This document shows positions 12,850 through 21,051 of a stretch of 40,037 nucleotides of DNA, in pieces; position 1 is the stretch's first letter, and each line of letters starts with the position of its first letter. The DNA comes from a virus. The DNA is taken from positions 1-40,037 of IMG/VR virus record IMGVR_UViG_3300010397_001069; one strand, written 5' to 3'. A program made the position numbers and the translations under genes. The notes under the pieces are model-generated. The model was not told where the DNA came from. It did not search any database and saw only the letters and a program-made list of their open reading frames with translations.

Positions 12850-13739
12850 TATAGTCCAGTTACTTCTTTGGCAAGGTTGAAATTAACCGTCCCGTCTGGT
12901 TTCTCGATAGCTACTCCGTAGTTGAGTGCTTTGTCCTTAATCGCTTCTTCGCTTGTAGCTGGAACGTAGAAGCCAAATTCACTTGTTCCTGCCTTCTTAA
13001 CAAATACCGTATTTCCCATAAATTCCTTTGCGACAACGACCCACCCGTCGAATGTCATATTAATAAAATAGTTCTCTCTTATGTGGTGCTCGTGGTGGTT
13101 TCCTTGGCACCAAGAAGATTTAGCGATAATACATCTTTGATTGTCGTGTGTGTGATAACCGAAAGCATAAAGATAGTGTGCCCATTCTACTGTTCCCTGG
13201 CTCGTGGGTGGAGATGGATTGGTAAGGTCTTGCCAGCCTTGGTTGTTTCCGTAGACTCCAAAGACAGCTCCCCTGTGGTCTCTTACTGCGACTGCGATGC
13301 TTACAATTCCACCGGCTGCCACACTAAAATAATTAGCTTCAATATCACTGCTTTCAGCGGCGGCTGAGATTCCTGTTTTATCCCGCATTGCAGTTTCAGT
13401 TTGTGGGTTGGGGTCTGGGGTCTCTTCTCTTGTAGCCTGTCCGAAGTTAACGATTCGAGAAACAGCATCGCGTCCATAAGCTCCTCCGCCTGGGAGGAAG
13501 ATTTGGGCGTACACATCCCTTCGAGAGTAGTCTCTGTGGTGTAGTTGCCAGTGTAAGTAACTCGTAGCTTGAGCCGTGCAGGACGATGAACCATTCTGGT
13601 TCTCGTTAGGTGGTTCGGGTAAGCGGAATTCTTGCGTCCAATCTAGAGGTGCTGCTGCGGCTGCTATAAAACCAAATTGAAAATCCCTTGGGTCTTGAGG
13701 TTGGGGAACAGCTCCCTTACCTAGTTGTGAAATATTCAT
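12849..13739 (-). CDS. Papain-like (C1-type) cysteine protease
   Basis: 296 residues. The C1 layout is recognisable: Q48 (oxyanion) and C54 in QNGSSSCTAQATS, H188 in VEWAHYLYAFGY, and a KSSW motif at 207-210 in place of the usual K-N-S-W. The third catalytic position, normally Asn, appears to be Ser here, which is unusual and may reduce activity. There is no signal peptide. The N-terminus (QPQDPRDFQFG) matches the D-x-R-D-x-x-F lead seen in bacterial and phage C1 peptidases. It sits between the exonuclease (4-bp ATGA overlap) and the small MazG-like gene in the lysis cluster. It could cleave cell-wall peptides, process virion proteins or attack host proteins. Confidence 0.75.
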   Translation of the reverse strand: MNISQLGKGAVPQPQDPRDFQFGFIAAAAAPLDWTQEFRLPEPPNENQNGSSSCTAQATSYLHWQLHHRDYSRRDVYAQIFLPGGGAYGRDAVSRIVNFGQATREETPDPNPQTETAMRDKTGISAAAESSDIEANYFSVAAGGIVSIAVAVRDHRGAVFGVYGNNQGWQDLTNPSPPTSQGTVEWAHYLYAFGYHTHDNQRCIIAKSSWCQGNHHEHHIRENYFINMTFDGWVVVAKEFMGNTVFVKKAGTSEFGFYVPATSEEAIKDKALNYGVAIEKPDGTVNFNLAKEVTGL

Positions 13740-14485
13740 CTTATGTCGGTTACTTTAATTGCTTTGCCTCGGCTCCACTTAAAACAGATTTTGCATTTAT
13801 ATTGTTGGACTCGACCGGTTTGCGTGGTGTCGGTCCCCATTTTCACAAGTTCTTGGGACCCACAGCCGGGACAGCCGTTGGGTGTATCGTAGTAAATAGA
13901 AATGTTTGGGTGGGCCTTCATCCAAGGCCGCATATGTACATAAATTTGTTCGAGTAGTTGGACATCACGCTTGTTATACCGAATCATCGTGCTCCAAGCT
14001 TTCGGGTCTCCCTTCATACATCCTTGCCAGAGATGAAACCCGGTGTGTGCGAGCTTCCGTCCGTATCCTAAGTGTTTTCCTAAATCGTCTAGTTTATTGC
14101 TTGTAAACCTGAAGTATCTGCGGGCAGCTTTTAGAGTGTCTATCGTTTTGTAAGGTGAGGGTGGCGGAAGGTTGTAGTAAGCGAATCGGGCGTTAGCCTT
14201 TTTGATGTCAAAGTCATCTCCATTATGCGCTATTAAGATGTCGGCCTCATCGAAGAGTTTCCAGAGTTCCTTTACTAAGGCTCTGTCGTCTTCGGACCCT
14301 GCCTTGTAGCCCTTAAAGTCCGGTAGAGATTTGGTAATGTACTTTCCATCAAGCCACTTGGCTGCGAAACATAACAGATACCATTCTTCCTTGAAATCGA
14401 TTACGTTGGTTTCGTATTTTTCCCAAACCCAACCAAGCGAGGGTGCTGTCTCTATATCAAATAAAAGGATATGAGGGCTGGTCAC
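13736..14485 (-). CDS. DEDD-family 3'-5' exonuclease (RNase H-like) with zinc ribbon
   Basis: 249 residues. The exonuclease motifs are present: ExoI D10-x-E12 in LLFDIETAP, ExoII in IAHNGDDFD (87-93), and ExoIII Y170-x3-D174 in YNKRDV, giving the DEDDy set. The overall layout is like the YprB / polymerase-B exonuclease group. A C-terminal zinc ribbon has CPGC at 205-208 and CKIC at 231-234, suggesting nucleic-acid targeting. The family trims single-stranded DNA or RNA 3' ends. It lies in the lysis/takeover cluster and not beside replication genes, so it may degrade host nucleic acid or act in recombination. A copy of the shared regulatory block lies 26 bp upstream. Confidence 0.88.
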   Translation of the reverse strand: MTSPHILLFDIETAPSLGWVWEKYETNVIDFKEEWYLLCFAAKWLDGKYITKSLPDFKGYKAGSEDDRALVKELWKLFDEADILIAHNGDDFDIKKANARFAYYNLPPPSPYKTIDTLKAARRYFRFTSNKLDDLGKHLGYGRKLAHTGFHLWQGCMKGDPKAWSTMIRYNKRDVQLLEQIYVHMRPWMKAHPNISIYYDTPNGCPGCGSQELVKMGTDTTQTGRVQQYKCKICFKWSRGKAIKVTDIR

Positions 14486-14510
14486 AAGGTTGTTTTGATC
14501 TCAGTATGAA

Positions 14511-14545
14511 GAATTCATATAAAGCCGTCCACAAACTTATCCACA
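14511..14545. promoter_or_regulatory. Shared regulatory block with DnaA-type box (copy 3)
   Basis: On plus, CATAT (14516-14520) is followed by AAAGCC (14521-14526) and then an exact TTATCCACA at 14537-14545. The same order occurs at 34341-34400 and, in part, at 7656-7708 and 2812-2858. It lies between the structural operon end (14548) and the exonuclease start (14485), so it could give the lysis cluster its own promoter. Confidence 0.55.
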
Positions 14546-14547
14546 GC

Positions 14548-14922
14548 TTACTTGGCAAGAAAATTGGGGAAGCCGTTGTGGGTGAGTAGGAAGTAGAAGA
14601 GCATCAAGACAATACCTACTACACCCCAGATTATTTTGTCCTGATTGCGTTCCCAGAAGGTCTGTCGACTCTCTAAGTGCAGTAGGGCTTCAATCTTTTC
14701 CTCATCGCGTTCAAGGCGAGATTCGTGCTTCATTAATTTTCCATTGGCGATATCTTGTCTGGTGTGTACTGAGGTAAATCCTTCGGTCATCTGTGTAGAT
14801 AAAGCGGTCATTTGTTGGGCGAGGTCATCCATCCGCTTGTCATCCAAAGCCTCTTTGACTGCGCGTTTTATTTTGTCCCTGTCTATATCGACCTGGGGGA
14901 CTGAATGTAATTCATCTGGCAT
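14548..14922 (-). CDS. Coiled-coil protein with C-terminal TM, XhlA/holin-like
   Basis: 124 residues. Residues 12-95 are charged and helical (KRAVKEALDDKRMDDLAQQM; LMKHESRLERDEEKIEALLH), a likely coiled coil. Residues 99-114 are one membrane helix (IIWGVVGIVLMLFYFLL). This is the layout of XhlA-type haemolysin/holin partner proteins, which anchor at the membrane during lysis. It is the last gene after the fibre genes, where such proteins usually lie. No sequence-level family hit can be claimed; the role is inferred from shape and place. Confidence 0.65.
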   Translation of the reverse strand: MPDELHSVPQVDIDRDKIKRAVKEALDDKRMDDLAQQMTALSTQMTEGFTSVHTRQDIANGKLMKHESRLERDEEKIEALLHLESRQTFWERNQDKIIWGVVGIVLMLFYFLLTHNGFPNFLAK

Positions 14923-14935
14923 TGTCGATTCGGGT

Positions 14936-15511
14936 TTAGTTATTCAAGAGAAATGTTGGCACCTTCAACCCTTGGGTAATTGAACCAGGAGTTATGGTAG
15001 ATGGTGGCGTGCCGGCAGTGATAGTAACGGTTCCGGCCAAAACTGGCTTGCTCGAAGGTGCAATCAATACGGGTCGGTTAGATAGCGTCCACAGACGCGG
15101 GGTAATGTCAGCGGTGCTGTTCGTGTTTATGCAAAGGAAATAATTTCCTGGCGGCAGCAGGATTGAACCTACCGTAGTACTGTACTCCGTATCCGCTGCA
15201 GAAATAGTACCGGTAGTTACGGCAATGAGTTTCGTCTGCCCATCCTCAGAATAAACGGTCAAGTCCAAAGTACCATTCACCGTAACCGTTCCAGCGACAA
15301 TGGTGATTTTATTAACAGTAATAGCGGAGGGAATATTCACCAACCCTACATACATCGTAGTGTTGGAATTCATTTGCTGTGTTCCCTCAGTTGGGAAGGG
15401 TCCTACTGGTATCGGTATGATTGACTTCAGGGTGCCTTCCGCCTCGGCAAAGTTTGCATTGAGGCCGCTTGCTAACAGATTCTCACCTGTAGCCCATGTT
15501 TTTAATGCCAT
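14936..15511 (-). CDS. Tail fibre / receptor-binding-type protein
   Basis: 191 residues. The N-terminus (MALKTWATGENLLASGLNAN) has the W-x-x-G-x-x-L-x(4)-LNANF signature seen at the start of many phage fibre proteins, thought to dock to the tail. The rest is beta-rich, T/S/G-rich and low in charge (TVTVNGTLDLTVYSEDGQTK; ILLPPGNYFLCINTNSTADI), as expected for a jelly-roll or beta-sandwich receptor-binding head. It is short for a fibre. It lies at the end of the tail module, 8 bp after the preceding virion gene. Host-receptor binding is inferred. Confidence 0.7.
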   Translation of the reverse strand: MALKTWATGENLLASGLNANFAEAEGTLKSIIPIPVGPFPTEGTQQMNSNTTMYVGLVNIPSAITVNKITIVAGTVTVNGTLDLTVYSEDGQTKLIAVTTGTISAADTEYSTTVGSILLPPGNYFLCINTNSTADITPRLWTLSNRPVLIAPSSKPVLAGTVTITAGTPPSTITPGSITQGLKVPTFLLNN

Positions 15512-15518
15512 AGATGTT

Positions 15519-16013
15519 CTAGCTGATGGTTAATGTCCAATCGAGCGTCAAAGTTTGACTGCTGGATTTAGTGATATTGATTGCTACTCTTGAAACCAAT
15601 ACTCCGGTATTAGCACTTGCGGTCCCGTCAACAACAATACCTGCCTCTCGATACGTTCCTGTCGTTTCAGTAGCGTTGAAGTAAGCCGTAGCGGAGGCGA
15701 CATTCGCGGCGTTCGATTTTGAGGCTAGATTGTTGCGGTAAGTTTCTGTTTGTAGCTGCGTATCAGTGGTCGCCGGGGTGTTTGTGCCGCTTCCTAAGAC
15801 TGCCTTATTAAGCAGCATCGTGTTGTCCGGGGTCGCATCTGTGAAGTTGTTGGCGACCATTGTCCAGCAAGCGGCGGTAACAATATTGTCGTATTCAAAA
15901 ACTTGTTGCTTGCCAGTATGGATATCGGTGAGAGTGAATTTGTAGTGACCTTTTAGATGAAGGTTTAGATGAAGGTTCTTTTCGTTTACTTCCTTACGGA
16001 TGTGCTTTGTCAT
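15519..16013 (-). CDS. Tail/fibre-associated structural protein
   Basis: 164 residues. It begins with a charged segment (MTKHIRKEVNEKNLHLNLHL) and has a pattern common in phage tail accessory proteins: YDNIVTAACWTMVANN, GSGTNTPATTDTQL, EAGIVVDG, then SRVAINITKSSSQTLTLDW. Such proteins often occur between the tail tip and fibre genes and are predicted beta-rich. The start overlaps the stop of the tail-tip gene by 4 bp (ATGA). A direct 12-bp repeat (AGATGAAGGTTT/C, around 15955-15978) encodes the duplicated LHLNLHLK. No enzyme motif is present. Confidence 0.7.
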   Translation of the reverse strand: MTKHIRKEVNEKNLHLNLHLKGHYKFTLTDIHTGKQQVFEYDNIVTAACWTMVANNFTDATPDNTMLLNKAVLGSGTNTPATTDTQLQTETYRNNLASKSNAANVASATAYFNATETTGTYREAGIVVDGTASANTGVLVSRVAINITKSSSQTLTLDWTLTIS

Positions 16014-17434
16014 GAGAGCGGGCTGCCGTCTAAAACAAAAGGTCTTAAGGTTCCTGACACGGCTTGTGGGCCAAGCCGGAACGAGACGGCATAATTTAAT
16101 GATTGAGCAGTAAAGGATTCGCCAACGGATATTGATTCGCTGAACTGGGCGAACTTCTGAAGCAGGATATTCTCTGTATCTTTGATTTGCTCGCCACTTT
16201 GTCTTAGTTGGTTAATGAGGAAGTCAATTAAGGTAATAGTTTTCAAGGTCGCGAGTTCAACTCGATACATTCCAACGTTCTTACTAACCATTGAAAATGA
16301 AACTCGCTGAATGAGGAAGTCTTCGCTTACGGCCCGTTGAGTCGAGTTGACGGTGATTAACTGTCCGCTGCGAAGTCCTGAATTGTAAGTGGTGAATGAA
16401 CCTTCGGAGATCTTGGCGGCGTAAGCCTCAAGCTCGGCAATAGCGAAGTCTTTCGCTTCTTGCTTGCTGGTGATTGTAGTGTCGGTGCGTGCAAACTCTG
16501 ACGCTCCGTAGGTTGCTATCGAATCCGTATCCTCGACTTGGACCAAAATGTCATATAGAGGGATTCCCGTTACCTCGACGTTATTGGTCCCTGAAGCGGG
16601 CGCTGAGGTGAACTTGATATAGGTTTCATTGAAATTCCAGAGCACATCAAAGTCTGCTTCATCGTCAAGAAAATCCACACCAACGGTTTTACCTACGCCC
16701 CCGACTGTTACTGTAGGCAGGCTGGAGAATTTATTCGAGAGCTTGAAAAATTTCTTTGTCCCGTCGCCATTGAAAGGCTCTGTGCGCGCGTCGCCTTCGG
16801 CTTCTCCACCTCGGATAAAGACTCGATTGCGAAGCTGAGAGATGTCTTCGGATACCTCCAATGAATCATAGATATAATTCGCTGAAGTATCTGAAATGCT
16901 GAAGGGTGCTGCCTCAGTATTCTTCTCAAAGAAGTGAATGTCTTTGTTGTAGTCAACGTACCAAGAATAATTGGAAAGCCTGGCAAGCTTCTGTAGAGCT
17001 TCAGTAACGCTTACTCGATTGAACGTAATAGTCTCAACCGACACTGGGGCGTTGACGTTAGTGGTGGTGAAAGTCGGAGCGTAATTGGTAACGAGGTCAT
17101 CGATAATGTCATTGATAGTCGTGCTGGTATAAGTCTCGGCAACCAGAACTCGGTTTAAGTAAAAACCATTATCAACGCACTCACATTCGTATCGAACGAT
17201 AGAGTGTCCATCAGTGACCTTACGGACTGTGAGAATTAGTCCTTTATAAACAGTCGTAGTATCTAGCAGTTCAACTGTATCGCCTACTGCGGGTGTAAAG
17301 GTAGAACCGGCGTGGTAGTTGACAGCGAAATTGAGTGTATCAACCTTCTCATTAAGGACATCTGTCATCTGCAAGGTGTTCCAAAGCACCTTACTTGTCC
17401 TGTCGGTCCCGTTTATCTTCAGAGTGATGTTCAT
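16010..17434 (-). CDS. Tail tip / baseplate hub-like protein
   Basis: 474 residues, overlapping the tape measure stop by 4 bp. The N-terminal 100 residues (LKINGTDRTSKVLWNTLQMT, then GDTVELLDTTTVYKGLILTV) match the opening of siphovirus tail-tip/hub (gp27-like or ReqiPepy6 Gp37-like) proteins: a beta domain with a Y-K-G-L-I motif. A middle domain has SVTEALQKLARLSNYSWYVD, typical of the hub fold. The C-terminal part is helical and then beta. It should form the ring at the tail end that docks the fibres. The position right after the tape measure supports this. Confidence 0.8.
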   Translation of the reverse strand: MNITLKINGTDRTSKVLWNTLQMTDVLNEKVDTLNFAVNYHAGSTFTPAVGDTVELLDTTTVYKGLILTVRKVTDGHSIVRYECECVDNGFYLNRVLVAETYTSTTINDIIDDLVTNYAPTFTTTNVNAPVSVETITFNRVSVTEALQKLARLSNYSWYVDYNKDIHFFEKNTEAAPFSISDTSANYIYDSLEVSEDISQLRNRVFIRGGEAEGDARTEPFNGDGTKKFFKLSNKFSSLPTVTVGGVGKTVGVDFLDDEADFDVLWNFNETYIKFTSAPASGTNNVEVTGIPLYDILVQVEDTDSIATYGASEFARTDTTITSKQEAKDFAIAELEAYAAKISEGSFTTYNSGLRSGQLITVNSTQRAVSEDFLIQRVSFSMVSKNVGMYRVELATLKTITLIDFLINQLRQSGEQIKDTENILLQKFAQFSESISVGESFTAQSLNYAVSFRLGPQAVSGTLRPFVLDGSPLS

Positions 17435-18819
17435 ACCTGGGCGTTGCGCATTATCGCTTTCATAATCTCTTTGCCTATCTGTTCGGCTATTCCCTCACGT
17501 CCGAGAAAAGTATTTCCGGTAAGGTTGATGACTATCGACCCAGATCCGGCCCCGGATATCGAACCGTAGGTGGAAGGCGTAAATAGTTCCGGTCCGTTCT
17601 CGCCTACGATAAACGACCGCATTGGAGAAACAGCGCCGCCAGAAGCTCTGCCGACGACATTGCTGATTGCGTTGCCGACTGAACGGCCCGCTGAACCGAT
17701 AGCAGAACCAATGCTGGATAAGGCATTTTTGACTTGGTTTATCTTGTCTATAAGCGGTTGGAAGAATGCAATTATGGAGTCGATGGCTTCACTGAAGATT
17801 ATCTTGATTCCATCCCAAGTCTGACGGAAGAATTCCTTTGCTCCGCCTACTGCGTCCATCGCATCTTTTACTTTGAGCGCCATCAAGACAAGCGCCGCAA
17901 TAAGTAAGACGATTGGATTGGCTGCTATGAAGGCTAGTACTGTTCCAAGCACTGAGAGGGCGGTAATCAAGCCGGGAAGCAGTAAGCCCAGTGAGCCAAC
18001 GACTAAGACAAGTCCGCTTATTCCAGCGGCGGCGGCTAATATGCCGGCTGCCAGTTGCGGATGTTTGCTAATCCACTCTGCGATTTTCTCGATGATGGGC
18101 GTGATCTTTGCGGCTAATTGCTCAAGTGCTGGAGCTAGCGCTTGACCAATATTCTCTTCGAGGTTTGAAAAGGTCTCCTTCAGGATTTCGCTCTTACCGG
18201 CAAGGGTGCCAGCGAACGCTACTGCTTGACCTCCGACTTTCTCTTGCAACACTCCGAGGGCTTCAAGTGGTGTCGCGGAATCCTTTATCATTATTCCGTA
18301 CTGAAGCAGGGCTCTTCCCTGTCCAGATAAGGCGAGGGTGATAAGCTTGGTGGAGGTCTCTAAGTCGAGCCCTTTGGCTCGTGCCAAATCCATCGCCAGG
18401 GCTTGCAGCTTGTGCGCTTGAGTGAGGTCGTGGGTTCGTGCGTACAGCAACGCCATTGACTTTTCAGCTTCTTCATCATCAAAGCCAAGCTGTATTGCCG
18501 CTGCGCCCGTTGCCAAAATTGCTTTCCTTGCCTCTTCGAAAGTCGGCAAGGTTTCTCCGGCAGTGGCATGAATTGCCTTTAAGGTGGCGTCCAAGCTCGC
18601 CAGCTTAACTTCCGCATCACCAAACGCTTTTACTGATGCATAAAGTACGCTGCTAACTGCGGCGAATCCCGTAGCTCCAGCAACCGCCATGCTTTTGAAA
18701 GCAGGCTGCATAGCCTGGAGCTTGCCTTTAACCTTATCCAACGAACCACCAACATTGGCGATGACTTTGCTAGCTTTGTCTTCGGCTGTTATGACTGCTT
18801 TAAGTTGTGCGTCGGCCAT
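17431..18819 (-). CDS. Tape measure protein (short)
   Basis: 462 residues, recognised by its long helical, Ala/Gly/Leu-rich N-terminal half (ASKVIANVGGSLDKVKGKLQ), hydrophobic central segments at about 255-320 (several membrane-like stretches such as GLVLVVGSLGLLLPGLITAL), and the typical C-terminal RASGGAVSPMRSFIVGENGPELFTPS motif. Tape measure length sets tail length. At roughly 1.5 Å per residue this gives only about 70 nm, a short siphovirus tail. The start overlaps the end of the GT frameshift product by 20 nt, as in lambda-like phages. Confidence 0.92.
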   Translation of the reverse strand: MADAQLKAVITAEDKASKVIANVGGSLDKVKGKLQAMQPAFKSMAVAGATGFAAVSSVLYASVKAFGDAEVKLASLDATLKAIHATAGETLPTFEEARKAILATGAAAIQLGFDDEEAEKSMALLYARTHDLTQAHKLQALAMDLARAKGLDLETSTKLITLALSGQGRALLQYGIMIKDSATPLEALGVLQEKVGGQAVAFAGTLAGKSEILKETFSNLEENIGQALAPALEQLAAKITPIIEKIAEWISKHPQLAAGILAAAAGISGLVLVVGSLGLLLPGLITALSVLGTVLAFIAANPIVLLIAALVLMALKVKDAMDAVGGAKEFFRQTWDGIKIIFSEAIDSIIAFFQPLIDKINQVKNALSSIGSAIGSAGRSVGNAISNVVGRASGGAVSPMRSFIVGENGPELFTPSTYGSISGAGSGSIVINLTGNTFLGREGIAEQIGKEIMKAIMRNAQV

Positions 18820-19278
18820 TTAATGCTTTTCGTTCGGCATCAAGCTTCTTTCGGAAGAAGTCTTTTAGCTCGTTAATGAAGAAGGTGGGTTGAGAAAGGT
18901 ATTCGAAGTAGGTCCACTTCATTTCGTAACAGAGGAAGAGGGCATCTTTATCGAATGCTATTTTTTTTTACGCTGCTCGTCGATTGAATTTAGGATGAAC
19001 TCATAGTCCTCCTCGTGCATTGCAAGAACTGTATCGAGGATGTTTTCTTTGCTGTCTCCAACCGAAACCACGAAGGTTTCAATCTTCCGGTGCGCGGTGT
19101 CTGCGATTATCTTCTTGAGGTCAACATTACCGATGTCTGCTTTGCCTGCAATGTCTGCTTTGACGGCGATGGCTTCATACATAAGCTCATCGATGAACTC
19201 TGCTTCCCGCCCTGTGATCCAGGACTTGATCTCTACCTCCGCTTTACCAACTGGCGTAATGATTTTGTGAGTATCCAT
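18800..19278 (-). CDS. Tail assembly chaperone GT fusion (programmed -1 frameshift product)
   Basis: The G frame ends CGT AAA AAA AAA TAG; the run of nine As (plus 18961-18969) is a classic slippery site. A -1 slip continues through 53 more codons to the TAA at 18800-18802: IAFDKDALFLCYEMKWTYFE, then YLSQPTFFINELKDFF and so on, ending 20 nt inside the tape measure gene. This T-like segment with its W-x-Y/F cluster and basic helix is what siphovirus gpT domains look like. The fusion is about 159 residues. In lambda the GT form binds the tape measure and tail tube, and the G:GT ratio matters. The frameshift is inferred from sequence. Confidence 0.85.
18958..19278 (-). CDS. Tail assembly chaperone G-like protein
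   Basis: 106 residues, the unshifted product. It begins MDTHKIITPVGKAEVEIKSW, is acidic and helical, and ends in DEQRKKK at the A9 slippery run. Position between the tail tube and tape measure is diagnostic. The ATG lies one base before the tube gene's stop region, so translation is coupled. It should coat the tape measure during tail assembly and be absent from mature virions. Confidence 0.85.
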   Translation of the reverse strand: MDTHKIITPVGKAEVEIKSWITGREAEFIDELMYEAIAVKADIAGKADIGNVDLKKIIADTAHRKIETFVVSVGDSKENILDTVLAMHEEDYEFILNSIDEQRKKK

Positions 19279-19279
19279 A

Positions 19280-20287
19280 TTAGGCCACGTTGTAGGTGGT
19301 AATTAGGTTTGTTAGAACGACTGAAATTGCCTTAGCTGCGGTTGCATCATAGTGCGCTGTGAATTTGATGTTTTCCTTTACAACATCATCTAACGGGCGG
19401 TCAGGAGTCAGCTCTTCAAAGGTGATTCTCGGCAAGGTAATGACTAAAGAAGGATTGGCCGAACTACCGATGGTTAAGTCAGAGCGTGTCATGGTAATGC
19501 TCATAGCGTAAGCAGTGCCGGCAGTGAACAAGTCATGGTAGGTCGTACCTGTGTAGTCAATTTTCATTGAGCCGGTAATTTCCATGAGCATCGACAGCAC
19601 ATCATTCGGGGACAGACTGCCAATGTTCATATCGGGTCTGGAGTTGTTGTTGATGGAGAGATTTAGCTCTTTCAACTTAACTGCAGTTGCACCGGCAAGG
19701 CCGGAAGTATCACTAGCAAGTTTTATAGTGATGTCCTGCTGTCGGAAATAAGAGTCAGCCGACGAGAACGATACTGTGTAATCAGCGTGAGTGGCTTCGC
19801 TCTTGGCGATAAAGCCGACTTTGGCAGTAACTAAATCATCTTGCGGGGCGCTAATTTCAAGACTGTTCACAACGGTATTGTTGTAGACGTAATCCTGAAA
19901 GTTAGGGACGCCTAGACCTAACGTAAGAGTTGGGTGCTGTGGGTTGTTTAATAAGACTGAGAAAGTGTGGTCGTAAACTGACGCGTTAGGTGCGCTCTTC
20001 GCAACCGGAGTGGAGCTTCCAAGTAGTGATTGGAGAATCCAACCGATAGTGTTTAAGCGGAGGTTAAATTCTAAGTCGCCCTCGGCTCGGGTCTGAACAA
20101 TCTCAGATCCCGTAGTCATTATTCCTGAGCCGCGAGTCTCGCGGAGCAAGGTCTTTTCTAAAACTGGTCGGATGCCTGAGGGTGTACGGGCTGGCACCCA
20201 TATAGAAGGTGTAACTGCAGTGCCTCTCGCTGCTGCTGATTCGCCGCCAATACCTAGGTTGACGCTTTCGCCTAATAAGTAGGCCAT
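19280..20287 (-). CDS. Major tail (tube) protein
   Basis: 335 residues. It begins MAYLLGESVNLGIGGESAAA and has the ARGTAVTPSIWVPA and RPVLEKTLLRETRG segments common to siphovirus tail-tube proteins, then alternating beta strands. It forms the hexameric rings of the tail tube. The gene directly precedes the G/GT chaperone and follows two tiny Lys-rich genes; the ATG lies just after a TAA (TAACATGG). At 335 residues it may carry an extra surface domain compared with the approximately 150-250 of simpler tube proteins. Confidence 0.85.
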   Translation of the reverse strand: MAYLLGESVNLGIGGESAAARGTAVTPSIWVPARTPSGIRPVLEKTLLRETRGSGIMTTGSEIVQTRAEGDLEFNLRLNTIGWILQSLLGSSTPVAKSAPNASVYDHTFSVLLNNPQHPTLTLGLGVPNFQDYVYNNTVVNSLEISAPQDDLVTAKVGFIAKSEATHADYTVSFSSADSYFRQQDITIKLASDTSGLAGATAVKLKELNLSINNNSRPDMNIGSLSPNDVLSMLMEITGSMKIDYTGTTYHDLFTAGTAYAMSITMTRSDLTIGSSANPSLVITLPRITFEELTPDRPLDDVVKENIKFTAHYDATAAKAISVVLTNLITTYNVA

Positions 20288-20288
20288 G

Positions 20289-20447
20289 TTATTTGTTGAT
20301 TAATTTCTTAAGTTTCTCTTCTGCTTCCTCCAAATCGACGGCTTCGACGGTTACGCCGTGTTCAGGAAAGTTGAACTCGATGAGTTTCTTTTTTGGTTTA
20401 GCGACATCTTCGTTTGAAGTGTCTTTCGTTTGATAATCTTTCAGCAT
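20289..20447 (-). CDS. 52-residue small tail-region protein
   Basis: Read from the gap. ATG 20447 to TAA 20289 gives 52 residues: MLKDYQTKDTSNEDVAKPKK, then KLIEFNFPEHGVTVEAVDLE, and a Lys/Glu helical end. It shares TNEDVA/SNEDVA wording and a KPKKK patch with the next small protein, so the two may be related by duplication. Both stops are tightly coupled to following starts. No family is known. Small genes between tail terminator and tail tube are common in phages and usually uncharacterised. Confidence 0.65.
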   Translation of the reverse strand: MLKDYQTKDTSNEDVAKPKKKLIEFNFPEHGVTVEAVDLEEAEEKLKKLINK

Positions 20448-20449
20448 GA

Positions 20450-20605
20450 TTATTTCTTTTTACGTTTCTTAGGTTTGACTTCGATGGAAGATTCGACTTT
20501 GCCTTCTCCGAGTTTCGCTTCTTCCCCGGGGGTGATGACATCGCCGAGCCGCAAAGAAGGAAAACGGGCTACATCTTCGTTGGTAACTGTTCTGACATTA
20601 GACAT
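20450..20605 (-). CDS. 51-residue small tail-region protein
   Basis: ATG 20605 to TAA 20450 encodes 51 residues: MSNVRTVTNEDVARFPSLRL, then GDVITPGEEAKLGEGK and a C-terminal KPKKRKKK tract. The TAA is followed by TCATG of the 52-residue gene. NEDVA occurs in both proteins. The strongly basic tail could bind nucleic acid or simply be a terminal tag. It lies 29 bp after the tail terminator gene. Confidence 0.65.
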   Translation of the reverse strand: MSNVRTVTNEDVARFPSLRLGDVITPGEEAKLGEGKVESSIEVKPKKRKKK

Positions 20606-20634
20606 GTTGTTTTTGGTTTCTGCTCAAAAGAGCT

Positions 20635-21051
20635 TTAAGTTATATCAACGTACTTGACGCATTTAAGCGTTAGTTCCGCCATGCGATAGATGCCTTCGCC
20701 GCGTTCTTCGTATTGCCATACAGACGGAACAGGCTTGACCCATTCGCACGCGGTTCCTAGAACACCTCTGATGGAAAAGGCGTCGAGCATTTCATCAAGT
20801 GCATCCTCCAAAGCGGATTCTGCTGCCTCATAATCACTCTCGTCTTTAATCGGGTAATAGACTCTGACTTTGAAGGCATAGACCCTGCGGTCGTCTGCAG
20901 TGGAGTTGTAATCACCTTCATTCTCGGAAGGTGAAACTACTGCGGCGGGGAAACCCGAAAAGGTTGAGCGGTCGGTTGAGTAAGCAACTTGGATCTTGTC
21001 GAGGTCGGTGTTGATTTTCGAGATTATTGCTGTGCGTATGGTTGAGAACAT
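20635..21051 (-). CDS. Tail terminator / tail completion protein
   Basis: 138 residues. It begins MFSTIRTAIISKINTDLDKI and has the pattern of siphovirus tail terminators: an N-terminal helix, a central PAAVVSPSENEGDY segment (F-P-A-A-x-V), a strand YAFKVRVYYPI, and a helix (EDALDEMLDAF). It would cap the tail tube and join it to the head. The order after the HK97 gp10-like gene and before the tube gene is standard. Start and preceding stop overlap by 1 bp. Confidence 0.75.
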   Translation of the reverse strand: MFSTIRTAIISKINTDLDKIQVAYSTDRSTFSGFPAAVVSPSENEGDYNSTADDRRVYAFKVRVYYPIKDESDYEAAESALEDALDEMLDAFSIRGVLGTACEWVKPVPSVWQYEERGEGIYRMAELTLKCVKYVDIT

